A stretch of 6,872 nt of DNA from Thermoanaerobaculia bacterium. GTDB lineage: Bacteria > Acidobacteriota > Thermoanaerobaculia > Multivoradales > JAHEKO01. Made by a program: the position numbers and the translations under genes. Positions within the stretch are counted from its first letter, which is position 1. Each line of letters begins with the position of its first letter. A model generated the notes under the pieces. It saw only the letters and a program-made list of their open reading frames with translations. It had not been told where the DNA came from and did no database searches. Positions 1 to 6,872 of the stretch are shown piece by piece. The stretch covers positions 1 to 6,872 of the forward strand of contig JARFQS010000566.1 of assembly GCA_029287645.1 (NCBI GenBank). Direction: 5' to 3'.

Positions 1-959
1 GGGTGGAGAAGGGGAGGGAGCGAAAGTGGAAGGTCATCAGCCGGGTTCCCTCCTACCATGGCAACACGCTGACCGCGCTGTCACTTTCGGGAAGGGAGCA
101 CTATCGCAAGGTCTACGGTCCGCTGCTGACCGAGTTCCCGCGGATTCCCGCACCGGATACCTACCGCCATCCCGACAGCGACGCGTCGAGCGGTGAAGCC
201 CTCGAGACTGCGATCCGGGAGCACGATCCGGAGACGGTCGCCGCCTTCATCGCCGAGCCGATCATCGGTTCCTCGGCCGGTGCGATGGTGCCGCGCGAGG
301 ACTACTATCGGAAGACGGAAGAGATCTGTCGCCGCCACGACGTGCTCTTCATCGCCGACGAAGTGCTCTGTGGAATGGGGCGCACGGGGCGGTGGTTTGC
401 TTTCGAGCATTTCGGCGTGGTGCCCGACATCCTGGTTCTCGGGAAAGGCCTCAACGGCGGCGTAGCCCCGCTCAGTGCCGTGGTGGCATCGCGGAGGATC
501 GTCGAAACGCTGGCCAGCGGCAGCGGCTACTTCAATCATGCCCAGACCTACTCCCATACGCCCGTGATCTGCGCGGCGGGTCTGGCCACGATCCGCTACC
601 TGAAGAGGGAAGGCCTGGTCGAACGCTGTGCCGCCCTCGAGAAGCCGTTCTTCGCGCAACTCGAATCACTGCGCAAGTTCGAAGTCGTCGGTGACGTGCG
701 CGGCAAGGGCCTGCTGGCCGGCGTCGAGTTCGTGAGAAGTCGGGCCACCCAGGAACCGATGCCACGGGCAAATCACTTTGCGGAACGATTCACCGCCAAG
801 GCCTTCGAAAACGGTCTCATCGTCTGGCCGAACATCGGCCATGTCGATGGCACCCAGGGCGATCTGGTCATGCTGGCTCCACCGTTCACGGTGAGCGAAC
901 CCGAGATCGAACGAATCGCTGAGGTGTTCAAGACGACACTCAGGGAGTTGAGCGAGTGA
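1..959 (+). CDS. Class III PLP-dependent aminotransferase (aspartate aminotransferase family / omega-transaminase type), N-terminus cut by window edge
   Basis: A fold-type I aminotransferase that moves an amino group between an amine or omega-amino acid and a 2-oxo acid using pyridoxal phosphate, presumably in the cytoplasm. The reading frame is open to the left edge. The GTG at position 3 is an internal Val codon, since family members run about 440-460 residues and only 318 are present, so roughly 120-140 are missing. Counting from that GTG, the class III landmarks appear in order: SYHGNT (17-22, cofactor-stacking Tyr18 and His19), AEP (84-86), FIADEV with the PLP-ring Asp119, LGKGLNGG with the Schiff-base Lys148, and QTYSHTP (181-187, probable phosphate-binding Thr182). 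RGKGLLAGVEF (233-243) and LAPPFTV near the end are typical C-terminal family segments. All key residues visible here are intact, so the enzyme looks functional. The substrate cannot be read from the sequence; omega-amino acid:pyruvate or diamine transaminases are the nearest types. It ends with TGA overlapping the next start. Confidence 0.93.
   Translation, partial: VEKGRERKWKVISRVPSYHGNTLTALSLSGREHYRKVYGPLLTEFPRIPAPDTYRHPDSDASSGEALETAIREHDPETVAAFIAEPIIGSSAGAMVPREDYYRKTEEICRRHDVLFIADEVLCGMGRTGRWFAFEHFGVVPDILVLGKGLNGGVAPLSAVVASRRIVETLASGSGYFNHAQTYSHTPVICAAGLATIRYLKREGLVERCAALEKPFFAQLESLRKFEVVGDVRGKGLLAGVEFVRSRATQEPMPRANHFAERFTAKAFENGLIVWPNIGHVDGTQGDLVMLAPPFTVSEPEIERIAEVFKTTLRELSE
942..947 (+). 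promoter_or_regulatory. Shine-Dalgarno AGGGAG for the M16 peptidase gene
   Basis: AGGGAG lies inside the last codons of the aminotransferase gene, 8 bases before the GTG at 956. Its strength and spacing are what favour GTG 956 over the in-frame ATG at 977 or GTG at 1103, neither of which has a comparable site. Confidence 0.6.
956..959 (+). other. GTGA start/stop overlap coupling the aminotransferase and peptidase genes
   Basis: The GTG start of the peptidase shares its last two bases with the TGA stop of the aminotransferase (GTGA). This arrangement usually means the two genes share a transcript and that translation of the second is coupled to termination on the first. Confidence 0.7.
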
Positions 960-3529
960 GCCTCATATCGAAGCCCATGCCGAAGGCTGACCGCTCTGGA
1001 AGGGCAGCTCGGGCCCGCCCCCTCCTTTTTCTGAACGACTCTCTGATCCACGAGCCACGTGTTGGCTGCCGCGGCGTCTACCCGATTCGCTCGATTTCGA
1101 GGGTGGCGGCCTGCCTTGTCTTGAGCCTCGTGGCTTTCGTCTCGCCGCTGGAGGCCATCGATCTCGGCACAGCGGAGGTCACCAGGCTCGACAACGGCCT
1201 GACCCTCATCGTTCTGCAGGATTCGACCTTTCCGGTCGTCAGTGTCCAGGTCCTCTATCGGGTCGGCGCGCGCCACGAGCCGGTCGGTCAGACCGGTATC
1301 GCCCACTTCCTCGAGCACATGGCGTTTCGTGACACCGAGAACTTCCCGGACACCGACGTCGTCAGCCGGATCTACGCCGTGGGGGGCGAATGGCATGGCT
1401 ATACCTGGTTGGATCAGACGACCTACTTCGAGACCCTGCCGGCCGAGCATCTCGACCTGGCACTGCGCATCGAAGCCGACCGCATGGCGCGCCTGCTGAT
1501 TCCCGCCGATCAGGTGGAGCCCGAACGTGGAGCGATCCTGGCGGAGATGCACGGCTATGAGAACGATCCTTCGTCGGTGCTTCACGACGAGGTCCTCAAG
1601 ATGTCTTTCCTGCAGCATCCCTACCGCAACAACACCATCGGTTGGCAGAGCGACGTCGAGAGCATCACGCATGCCGAGATCGTCCGTTTCTACGAGAGCT
1701 TCTACCAGCCTTCCAATGCGGTCCTCGTGGTGGTGGGTGACGTCTCTCGAAGGCAGGTCGAGGACCGGGTGACGGCGCTCTTCGCAACGCTCCCTGCTGG
1801 AACGCCTGCGGTTCCACCACCGACTGTAGAACCCTCGCAGGCGGGCATCCGTCGGTTGGTGCTCGAGGGAGCCGGCTCGAGAAGCCACTTCAAGGTCGCC
1901 TACCGTGCACCGGCAGTCACCGATCCGGACTATGTTGCGTTTCTGGTACTGCAGGAGGTTCTCGCAGGGGGTTCGGGGGTCAACTTCTCGCAGAACGAGT
2001 GGGGTGATCCCGTCCGGCCCGGCTCACGGATGGCCGGTGTCCTCGATGATCTGACAACCTGGTTCATCCCGACTGCGGCTCCTTACGTCTTCGCGATCGC
2101 CGGCACCCTCGATGCGGGTGCCTCGACCGAGGAGACGGAAGCCCGGATCGAGGCGATCGTCCAGAGCGTTCGAGAACGACTGGCCAGTCGTCAGGAGCTC
2201 GAAGACGCCAAGCGGCATCTCCTTCGGGAGCTGGTCTTCGACGTCGAGACTACCGAGGATGCGGCCCACCAGTTGGCCTACTTCGAGGGACTCGACGCGA
2301 TGGGGGTGCTACAGGGACTGCCTTCGACGATCCAGGAAGTGGGCGCGGAAGACCTCCAGCGAGTCGCCAAGACCTACTTGCGGCCCGAGCAGAGAACCGT
2401 CGGTTGGTTCCTGGCTGGACCCGCTTCGGAACGGGAGTACGGAAGCGAGGACACGCCCCAGCAGAGGGTGGAGTGGGTGCCTCCCGGTAGCGGTTCGGCG
2501 CAGACGAAGCGACCCTCGGCCCCCGGCCTCTCGAAGCTGCGCAGTGGTCTGCCAGTGCTGTTCCAGCGAGTGCCGTTCTCTCGCACGGCCTACCTGCGGA
2601 TCCTCCTGCCGACGACCGATGTGGAGATCGGTGGACACTCTCGGAAGAACGATCCGTTCTGGAGGCAGACGTCGCTCGATTTCAGGTTCGAGCCCGGGGA
2701 CCTGGAAGCCAATCTGGAGCGGGCGAGCTCGTTGCTGACCGCGGCTCGGACAGAGTCTGCAGCGTCCGGAATCGACGCCACTCGCGGCCCGGAGGCCCGC
2801 CTCGAGGCGGAGCTGGACAAGCTCTTGGGTGCCGTACCGGTCCCGTCGGGAGTCGGTGCCGCGGCCGTGGCCCTGGTGGGGGACCTCGACGAGGAGTGGG
2901 CCCGCGAGCGACTCGAGGCGGTTCTGGGTTCGGTGCCGGTTGCGCCGCGGCCTGAAAGCCCGCTCCTCTCGCTGGCTGAGCGCTCCCGCGTCGTGGAGCT
3001 GGGATTCCCGGTCGCCCAGGCCCAACTGGGCTACGTCGTGCCGGCTCCGCCGCCCTCCGATCCGGACTCCTGGGCATGGCGCATGCTCCTGTACGTGCTG
3101 AGCCATGGATACGAAGGCCGCTTGGGTAAAGAGGCGATCTCACGGCAGGGGCTGGTCTACTACATCGATTCGGCTTACGAGTCGGACGGCTCGGTGGCTA
3201 GGGTCGCCTTGAAGATCGGAGTCGATCCCGGCAAGCTGGAAGCGATGCGGGCGCTGCTCGAGGGGGAGCTCCAGAACCTCCAGAGCCGACCACCGACCGA
3301 GGAGGAGCTGAACGAAGCCAAGCAGCATCTCGTGGGTCGCCGCCAGAGTGCAGCGCAGAGCAACGAGGAGATCTCGGCGGCGCTGCTGAGCGAGTGGATC
3401 GGCCACGGTCGGCTGTTGTCGAGCGAGGAGTTCGCCACGGCGGTCGGTGAAGTGCCCCGTGACGCGGTGCTCAGGATCATCCCGGAATTCGCCGCAGGAG
3501 CGGTTGTCGAGGTCCGCGGCCGTCCGTGA
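956..3529 (+). CDS. Secreted M16 (insulinase/pitrilysin-family) zinc metallopeptidase, two-half protein
   Basis: A zinc endopeptidase of the clamshell M16 family, predicted to be exported and to cut short or unfolded peptides. The 857-residue protein has a hydrophobic segment at about 50-63 (AACLVLSLVAFV) followed by PLEA, a possible signal-peptidase site near residue 67, so it is probably periplasmic. The active half spans about 75-285. It has the inverted zinc motif HFLEH (117-121, zinc His117 and His121, catalytic Glu120), with Glu197 as third zinc ligand and Glu190 seven residues earlier, as in pitrilysin. A middle M16 domain follows to about 490, then a Pro/Ser-rich linker (about 500-525). 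The second half lacks HxxEH as expected but keeps the R/Y motif (Arg722, Tyr735) near its end. That half's first subdomain is shorter than usual, and His147 sits where family members generally have Asn. The start is GTG 956, which overlaps the upstream TGA by four bases and has a good Shine-Dalgarno. This leaves an unusually long stretch of about 49 residues before the hydrophobic core. Family assignment is firm; the substrate is unknown. Confidence 0.93.
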   Translation: MSLISKPMPKADRSGRAARARPLLFLNDSLIHEPRVGCRGVYPIRSISRVAACLVLSLVAFVSPLEAIDLGTAEVTRLDNGLTLIVLQDSTFPVVSVQVLYRVGARHEPVGQTGIAHFLEHMAFRDTENFPDTDVVSRIYAVGGEWHGYTWLDQTTYFETLPAEHLDLALRIEADRMARLLIPADQVEPERGAILAEMHGYENDPSSVLHDEVLKMSFLQHPYRNNTIGWQSDVESITHAEIVRFYESFYQPSNAVLVVVGDVSRRQVEDRVTALFATLPAGTPAVPPPTVEPSQAGIRRLVLEGAGSRSHFKVAYRAPAVTDPDYVAFLVLQEVLAGGSGVNFSQNEWGDPVRPGSRMAGVLDDLTTWFIPTAAPYVFAIAGTLDAGASTEETEARIEAIVQSVRERLASRQELEDAKRHLLRELVFDVETTEDAAHQLAYFEGLDAMGVLQGLPSTIQEVGAEDLQRVAKTYLRPEQRTVGWFLAGPASEREYGSEDTPQQRVEWVPPGSGSAQTKRPSAPGLSKLRSGLPVLFQRVPFSRTAYLRILLPTTDVEIGGHSRKNDPFWRQTSLDFRFEPGDLEANLERASSLLTAARTESAASGIDATRGPEARLEAELDKLLGAVPVPSGVGAAAVALVGDLDEEWARERLEAVLGSVPVAPRPESPLLSLAERSRVVELGFPVAQAQLGYVVPAPPPSDPDSWAWRMLLYVLSHGYEGRLGKEAISRQGLVYYIDSAYESDGSVARVALKIGVDPGKLEAMRALLEGELQNLQSRPPTEEELNEAKQHLVGRRQSAAQSNEEISAALLSEWIGHGRLLSSEEFATAVGEVPRDAVLRIIPEFAAGAVVEVRGRP

Positions 3530-3584
3530 TGTCGGTCTGCCGTCGCGTTTGCCAGAGCGGAGAGACGTCGGCGATCTTCTGATC

Positions 3585-3590
3585 GGAGGT
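3585..3590 (+). promoter_or_regulatory. Shine-Dalgarno GGAGGT for the amidohydrolase gene
   Basis: GGAGGT lies in the 64-base gap after the M16 stop, 3 bases before ATG 3594 (4 from GGAGG). The spacing is slightly short for ATG 3594 and far too long for ATG 3621 (30 bases). It is the only strong site near this gene and decides the start. The rest of the gap shows no convincing hairpin, so I see no terminator or promoter between the two genes. Confidence 0.6.
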
Positions 3591-3593
3591 GGA

Positions 3594-5399
3594 ATGGATC
3601 CGTTGGTGACTGGCTGTGGGATGAGGGAGGCGAGCCCGTGTAGGCAGCGCTTTCGACACCTGGTTTCCGTAGCTGTCGTTGCTGGCGCCATTGCGTGTGG
3701 CGGTGGTCCTGGTGGGGAGGGAAGCGAGCATGCCGGTCTGGTGTTCGTAGGCGGTACGGTCTTGACGCTCTCTGGTGAGGAAAACGCTGCGACTGCGCTG
3801 GCAGTCGCGGGCGATCGCATCGTGGCGGTGGGTAGTGATTCCGAGATCTTGCCCTGGCGTGGACCCGATACGGCGGTGGTCGATCTGGCGGGTCGGGTGG
3901 TGGCGCCCTCGTTCGTGGACCATCATGTGCACCTGCTCAACCTCGGTATCTCGCTGCTCTACGCGGAGCAGCCGCCGGCCAACTTCATCGAGATCGGCGC
4001 CACTCCCGGCCTGGAGGAATTGTCTGCCGAGATCGAGGAGCGCACCGCCATGGTGCCGGCAGGGGAGTGGATCCTCGGCAAAGGTTGGAGTCAGGCAGCC
4101 TGGGGCTCGCAGCAGCTGCCGAGCCACAACACCTTGACGCGCAGCGCTCCCGAGCATCCGGTGTACCTGACACGGGTAGACGGCCATGCCGGTTGGGCGA
4201 ACCAGAGAGCTCTGGAGCTGGCGGGAATCGAGGTGACGACGTCCGATCCGCCGGGTGGGTCGCTACCGAGGGCGGAGGATGGGAGTCCGACAGGCGTTCT
4301 TCTGGAGCGCGCCAACGAGCTGCTGCTGCCCCTGGTCCCAGAGCCTTCCGACGAGCAGATCCGCGGCGCCTTTCGCCTCGCTGCCGAGGCCCTCGCGGCG
4401 CAAGGTGTCACCGAAGTCTTCGACGCCGGATTCCTTGCCGTGCCGGGTGTCGTGGATCTCGGACTGGACTTCGAGCGCTATCTCGCTCTCCTGGTCGCCG
4501 AAGATCGGGAAGCTCCATTGCCGCTCCGGATTCACCTGATGATCCCCGCCCCGAGTCAGTTCTTCGACGAGCTCGCGGCGCAGCCGGAGTCGTCCCGTCG
4601 CCTCTCTCCACGCCTCGGCATCAGTCATGTGAAGCTGTGGGCCGACGGCGCCATGGGGAGCCGCGGGGCGCACCTGACCCACCCCTTCCACGACGACCCG
4701 ACGACGCGGGGTGTCGAGAGGATGACGGCCGCCGAGCTTCGCAGCGAAGCGGTCAAGGCGCTGGACCGTGGCCTCGACGTGGCGAGTCATGCCATCGGGG
4801 ACCAGGCAGTCGCCACGGTGCTGGATGTCTACGAGTCCATCTTGCTGGAAAGGCCCGATCTCGAGCCGACCCGGCTCCGCATCGAGCATTTCTCGTACGC
4901 CCGTGAGCCGGATTTCACGCGGGCCGCGACCCTGGGTGTCTTGCTGTCGATTCAGCCCAACTTCGTGGCCCCGGGCGATGACGGCCGAGCCATGGAGGAT
5001 TCCAGGGTCGGAACTGACAACAGCCAGCGGGTCTACGCCTGGCGCCGCCTGTCGGAGCTCGGGGCACGCCTTGCTTTCGGTTCGGACTACTTCACGACGC
5101 CGATGCCACCGATGACGACCTTCTACTGCGCCGTGACGAGGCGGAATCTCGAGGGTCGGCCGGAGGAGGGCTGGCACCCCGCCGAGCGGCTCGACAGGAG
5201 AGAAGCTCTGGACGTGATGACGCGGGTATGGCCCAGTGGCGGACAAGCAATCGCTGAGAAGGGCCTTGCGGTCGGATCGCGAGCGGACTTCGTCGTGCTC
5301 GATGCGGATCCTCTGACAGTCGATCTGTCCTCGCTCCTGGAGATCGCAGTGTCGGGAACCTATCTGGCTGGCGAAGCCACCTACTCGCCCGCAGGCTGA
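3594..5399 (+). CDS. YtcJ-type amidohydrolase (Amidohydro_3 family), predicted lipoprotein
   Basis: A metal-dependent hydrolase of the amidohydrolase superfamily, in the branch with YtcJ and N-substituted formamide deformylase; these cleave C-N bonds, but the substrate here is unknown. From ATG 3594 it has 601 residues, normal for the family plus an export signal. A basic n-region (RQRFRH, 18-22), a hydrophobic run (23-34) and AIAC followed by CGGGPGG suggest lipidation on Cys35 and a flexible tether. The beta-sandwich segment follows (about 49-107). Metal-site motifs appear in order: HVH (111-113), DGHAGW (196-201), VKLWADG with Lys347 and Asp351, SHAIGDQA with His399, IEH with His432, and FGSDYF with Asp498. 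The second sandwich part (GSRADFVVLDADP, 561-573) closes the protein. All expected residues are present, so it should be active. The frame stays open back to ATG 3447, but that would overlap the peptidase gene by 83 bases and bury the signal peptide. ATG 3621 (26 residues before the Cys) is the realistic alternative start. Its 3' end overlaps the convergent hydrolase gene. Confidence 0.92.
   Translation: MDPLVTGCGMREASPCRQRFRHLVSVAVVAGAIACGGGPGGEGSEHAGLVFVGGTVLTLSGEENAATALAVAGDRIVAVGSDSEILPWRGPDTAVVDLAGRVVAPSFVDHHVHLLNLGISLLYAEQPPANFIEIGATPGLEELSAEIEERTAMVPAGEWILGKGWSQAAWGSQQLPSHNTLTRSAPEHPVYLTRVDGHAGWANQRALELAGIEVTTSDPPGGSLPRAEDGSPTGVLLERANELLLPLVPEPSDEQIRGAFRLAAEALAAQGVTEVFDAGFLAVPGVVDLGLDFERYLALLVAEDREAPLPLRIHLMIPAPSQFFDELAAQPESSRRLSPRLGISHVKLWADGAMGSRGAHLTHPFHDDPTTRGVERMTAAELRSEAVKALDRGLDVASHAIGDQAVATVLDVYESILLERPDLEPTRLRIEHFSYAREPDFTRAATLGVLLSIQPNFVAPGDDGRAMEDSRVGTDNSQRVYAWRRLSELGARLAFGSDYFTTPMPPMTTFYCAVTRRNLEGRPEEGWHPAERLDRREALDVMTRVWPSGGQAIAEKGLAVGSRADFVVLDADPLTVDLSSLLEIAVSGTYLAGEATYSPAG
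3621..3698 (+). other. Lipoprotein-like signal peptide of the amidohydrolase
   Basis: From the internal ATG at 3621 the protein reads as a compact type II signal peptide: Arg-rich n-region, hydrophobic LVSVAVVAGAIA, then Cys at 3696-3698 followed by a Gly-rich tether. The -3 position is Ala rather than the preferred Leu, Val or Ile, so the lipobox is near-canonical. The residue after the Cys is Gly, not the inner-membrane-retaining Asp of enterobacteria, which would suit outer-membrane or general envelope anchoring if that rule applies here. Confidence 0.65.
5381..5399. other. Tail-to-tail overlap of two convergent coding regions
   Basis: The last five codons plus stop of the amidohydrolase (TGA 5397-5399) lie over the last codons of the leftward hydrolase gene, whose TAG is the complement of 5381-5383. 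Nineteen bases code on both strands. I see no GC-rich hairpin followed by a T-run on either strand here. The short inverted repeat TGGCT/AGCCA at 5365-5379 is too small to call a terminator. Confidence 0.85.
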
Positions 5400-6872
5400 C
5401 GATTCACCACCGGCAGCGTGATGCGTGAGGGGTGTCGGGCATCGTGATGGATGCTGACCACGGCAGGGCGCATGTTCTTCGAAGTCGTCTCGAGCTCTCC
5501 GCTGTGGAGGTTGCGGGAGAAGTGGGGTGCGAAAGCTGTCGAGATCTGGACCCGGATTCGGTGACCTTGCCGAAACAAGTTGCTCGTCATGAGATTGCCG
5601 TAGTCGAGTCGATAGACGGTGCCGGGCTCCAGCAACTGTCGCCCTCTCTCGAGTCTCCGATAGCTCGCCCTGACTACGTCGAGGCCGGGGCTCATGAGAT
5701 TGAAGGCACTGCCGTCGGGCGCAACGTCCAGCAGGCGCACCCAGAGATCGGTGTCGGGGCAGTCGCAGGACAGATAGATCTCAGCGGAGATCGGGCCCGA
5801 GATCTCCATGTCCCGCTCCAGAGGCTCGGTGTCGAAAACGAGAACTCCAGGTGCGCTCGCGAGATCGCGGTAGTCATGTGGGCCGAAATCGACGAAGGCG
5901 TCGGTCACGGGCTTGGCAGGGTCGGAAGCGATGGTCGTCGGGATCGACGTGGTGGCTGGGGGAGTCGAGTCGAGCGAGCCGATCTCATCCGCCGAATCGC
6001 GCCCGAGGAGGTAGAGGTCCATCGTCTCTGTGCCCTGGGCCGGCCAGGTCTCCGACTCGTACCACCGATTCGCTCCCATCAGAAACGTGCGGACGGGGGG
6101 CTCGCCACCGACTCCGTTGTCGATGCCCTTCAGGTAGTGGTCCATCCAACGCAGCACCAGATCGTCGTAGTCGATCGCGGCATCGGCTCCGAAGTCGATA
6201 TCCCCGGTCGTGGTCTCGGCCACCGAGTCGACCCCATGGACCCAGGGTCCGATGACGAGGGCCGTGCGGGCGTTCGGCTTGTCCCTTCTGGACTCCACGA
6301 GGCCGTTGAAGTTGGTGGTCGCGCCTTCCGGCCCATAGGCCTCGTCGTACCATCCGGAAACGTTGAGGACGGCTGCTGTCACGCGATCGTACCGACCCCG
6401 GATCTCGGCCCAATCCCACCAGGGGTCCTCGGGAGGGTGAGCCAGCCACTCGAAATAGAAGGGTGCCGCTTCTCGAAGCTCTTCGAGGCTGTCGAGGGGT
6501 AGACGGGTGCGCATCTCGAAGCCCTCGGATTCCCAGATGGCGCTGGCCTCTTCGGCCGTCTTCGGGCCCGAGAGGCCCTTTTTGCGACGGATATCCGGGG
6601 CGATGCTGTTGTGGATCCACGGGATCCAGGAGGCATCGAAGACGCCCCCGGAGTAGAAGAAGTTTCGCGGTGTGGAAAAGGTCATGGCCGGCACCATGGC
6701 TTCGAGATGTGGCGGGCGCTCGAGTGCCGCCAACCATTGAACCGCTCCGGGGTAGGAGAGTCCGAAGGTGCCGACCCGTCCGTTGGACCAGGGCTGGGCG
6801 GCGGCCCACTCGATCGTGTCGTAGCCGTCACGGCCTTCGTTCTTGTAGGGATTGAACTCTCCGTCGGACTGG
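5381..6872 (-). CDS. CocE/NonD family alpha/beta hydrolase (X-Pro dipeptidyl-peptidase-like), N-terminus cut by window edge
   Basis: A serine hydrolase related to cocaine esterase CocE, glutaryl-7-ACA acylase and peptidase family S15; members hydrolyse esters, acyl-amides or N-terminal X-Pro dipeptides. The frame stays open to the right edge, so a TTG at 6733 is not the start: the codons upstream of it encode a conserved segment including GYDTIEWAAAQPW and the nucleophile elbow GLSYPG. About 496 residues are visible. In that numbering the triad is Ser39 (codon 6755-6757), Asp176 in GWYD (6344-6346) and His212 in IGPWVHG (6236-6238), all intact. A helical cap lies between Ser and Asp (roughly 60-160). 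The C-terminal half is the jelly-roll X-Pro dipeptidyl-peptidase domain, recognisable from EISGPISAEIYL, DTDLWVRLLDVAPDG, and GHRIRVQIS with FAPHFSRN near the end. The family is usually 550-650 residues, so roughly 60-150 are missing, including any signal peptide. The gene is transcribed against the other three, so it is not in their operon. Family call is firm; substrate unknown. Confidence 0.93.
   Translation of the reverse strand, partial: QSDGEFNPYKNEGRDGYDTIEWAAAQPWSNGRVGTFGLSYPGAVQWLAALERPPHLEAMVPAMTFSTPRNFFYSGGVFDASWIPWIHNSIAPDIRRKKGLSGPKTAEEASAIWESEGFEMRTRLPLDSLEELREAAPFYFEWLAHPPEDPWWDWAEIRGRYDRVTAAVLNVSGWYDEAYGPEGATTNFNGLVESRRDKPNARTALVIGPWVHGVDSVAETTTGDIDFGADAAIDYDDLVLRWMDHYLKGIDNGVGGEPPVRTFLMGANRWYESETWPAQGTETMDLYLLGRDSADEIGSLDSTPPATTSIPTTIASDPAKPVTDAFVDFGPHDYRDLASAPGVLVFDTEPLERDMEISGPISAEIYLSCDCPDTDLWVRLLDVAPDGSAFNLMSPGLDVVRASYRRLERGRQLLEPGTVYRLDYGNLMTSNLFRQGHRIRVQISTAFAPHFSRNLHSGELETTSKNMRPAVVSIHHDARHPSRITLPVVNRQPAGE

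Noticed and set aside
773..1888. 371-codon open frame on the minus strand
   Set aside because: It lies opposite the aminotransferase end and the M16 active half, which carry clear catalytic motifs. Its translation is Arg/His/Asp-rich with no recognisable domain, as expected for antisense frames in GC-rich DNA.
200..2920. Frequent CTCGAG / CTCGA words resembling a repeated site
   Set aside because: They fall mainly at in-frame Leu-Glu codon pairs or Glu-rich stretches under GC-rich codon bias, with irregular spacing and no shared flanks.
3447..3593. Extension of the amidohydrolase to ATG 3447
   Set aside because: It would overlap the M16 gene by 83 bases, add 49 low-complexity residues before the signal peptide, and has no good ribosome site, unlike ATG 3594.
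4263..5246. 327-codon open frame on the minus strand
   Set aside because: Fully inside and antisense to the amidohydrolase, covering its Lys347, His399, His432 and Asp498 motifs. No domain or signal recognised in it.
5365..5379. Inverted repeat TGGCT-GGCGA-AGCCA as a terminator for the leftward or rightward gene
   Set aside because: Only a 5-base stem, inside coding sequence of the amidohydrolase, with no T-run on either side.
5432..6502. 356-codon open frame on the plus strand
   Set aside because: Antisense to the CocE-type gene, whose Asp and His triad residues and C-terminal domain motifs lie in this stretch. The plus-strand translation resembles no family.

Overview
This is a gene-dense, clearly GC-rich stretch of bacterial chromosome with four protein genes and no RNA gene, insertion sequence, CRISPR array or obvious repeat. 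Codon choice (mostly G or C at third positions), a GTG start, a lipoprotein signal and a secreted two-domain M16 peptidase fit a high-GC Gram-negative bacterium. An Acidobacteriota- or Myxococcota-like source is my guess from the gene style only; nothing here fixes the taxon.

Layout. Three genes read rightwards, one after another. (1) The C-terminal two thirds of a class III PLP-dependent aminotransferase enters from the left edge and stops at 959. (2) A full-length M16 (insulinase-family) zinc peptidase, 956-3529, has a GTG start overlapping the aminotransferase stop by 4 bases and a well-placed Shine-Dalgarno inside the upstream gene. (3) After a gap of 64 bases comes a YtcJ-type amidohydrolase (Amidohydro_3), best started at 3594, with a lipoprotein-like signal peptide. 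A fourth gene, a CocE/NonD-type alpha/beta hydrolase with an X-Pro dipeptidyl-peptidase-like C-terminal domain, reads leftwards from the right edge. It meets the amidohydrolase tail to tail, their 3' ends overlapping by 19 bases.

How they may work together. The three rightward genes are packed like an operon. The M16 peptidase and the amidohydrolase are both predicted to act outside the cytoplasm, and the convergent gene is also an acyl/peptide-bond hydrolase. A loose theme of breaking down peptides and amides, with the aminotransferase handling amino groups, is plausible but is inference from family membership. I found no convincing evidence for an undescribed system. The most noteworthy points are a shortened inactive half in the M16 peptidase, a His at a usually Asn position near its active site, its long pre-signal N-terminus, and the overlapping convergent gene ends with no terminator between them.
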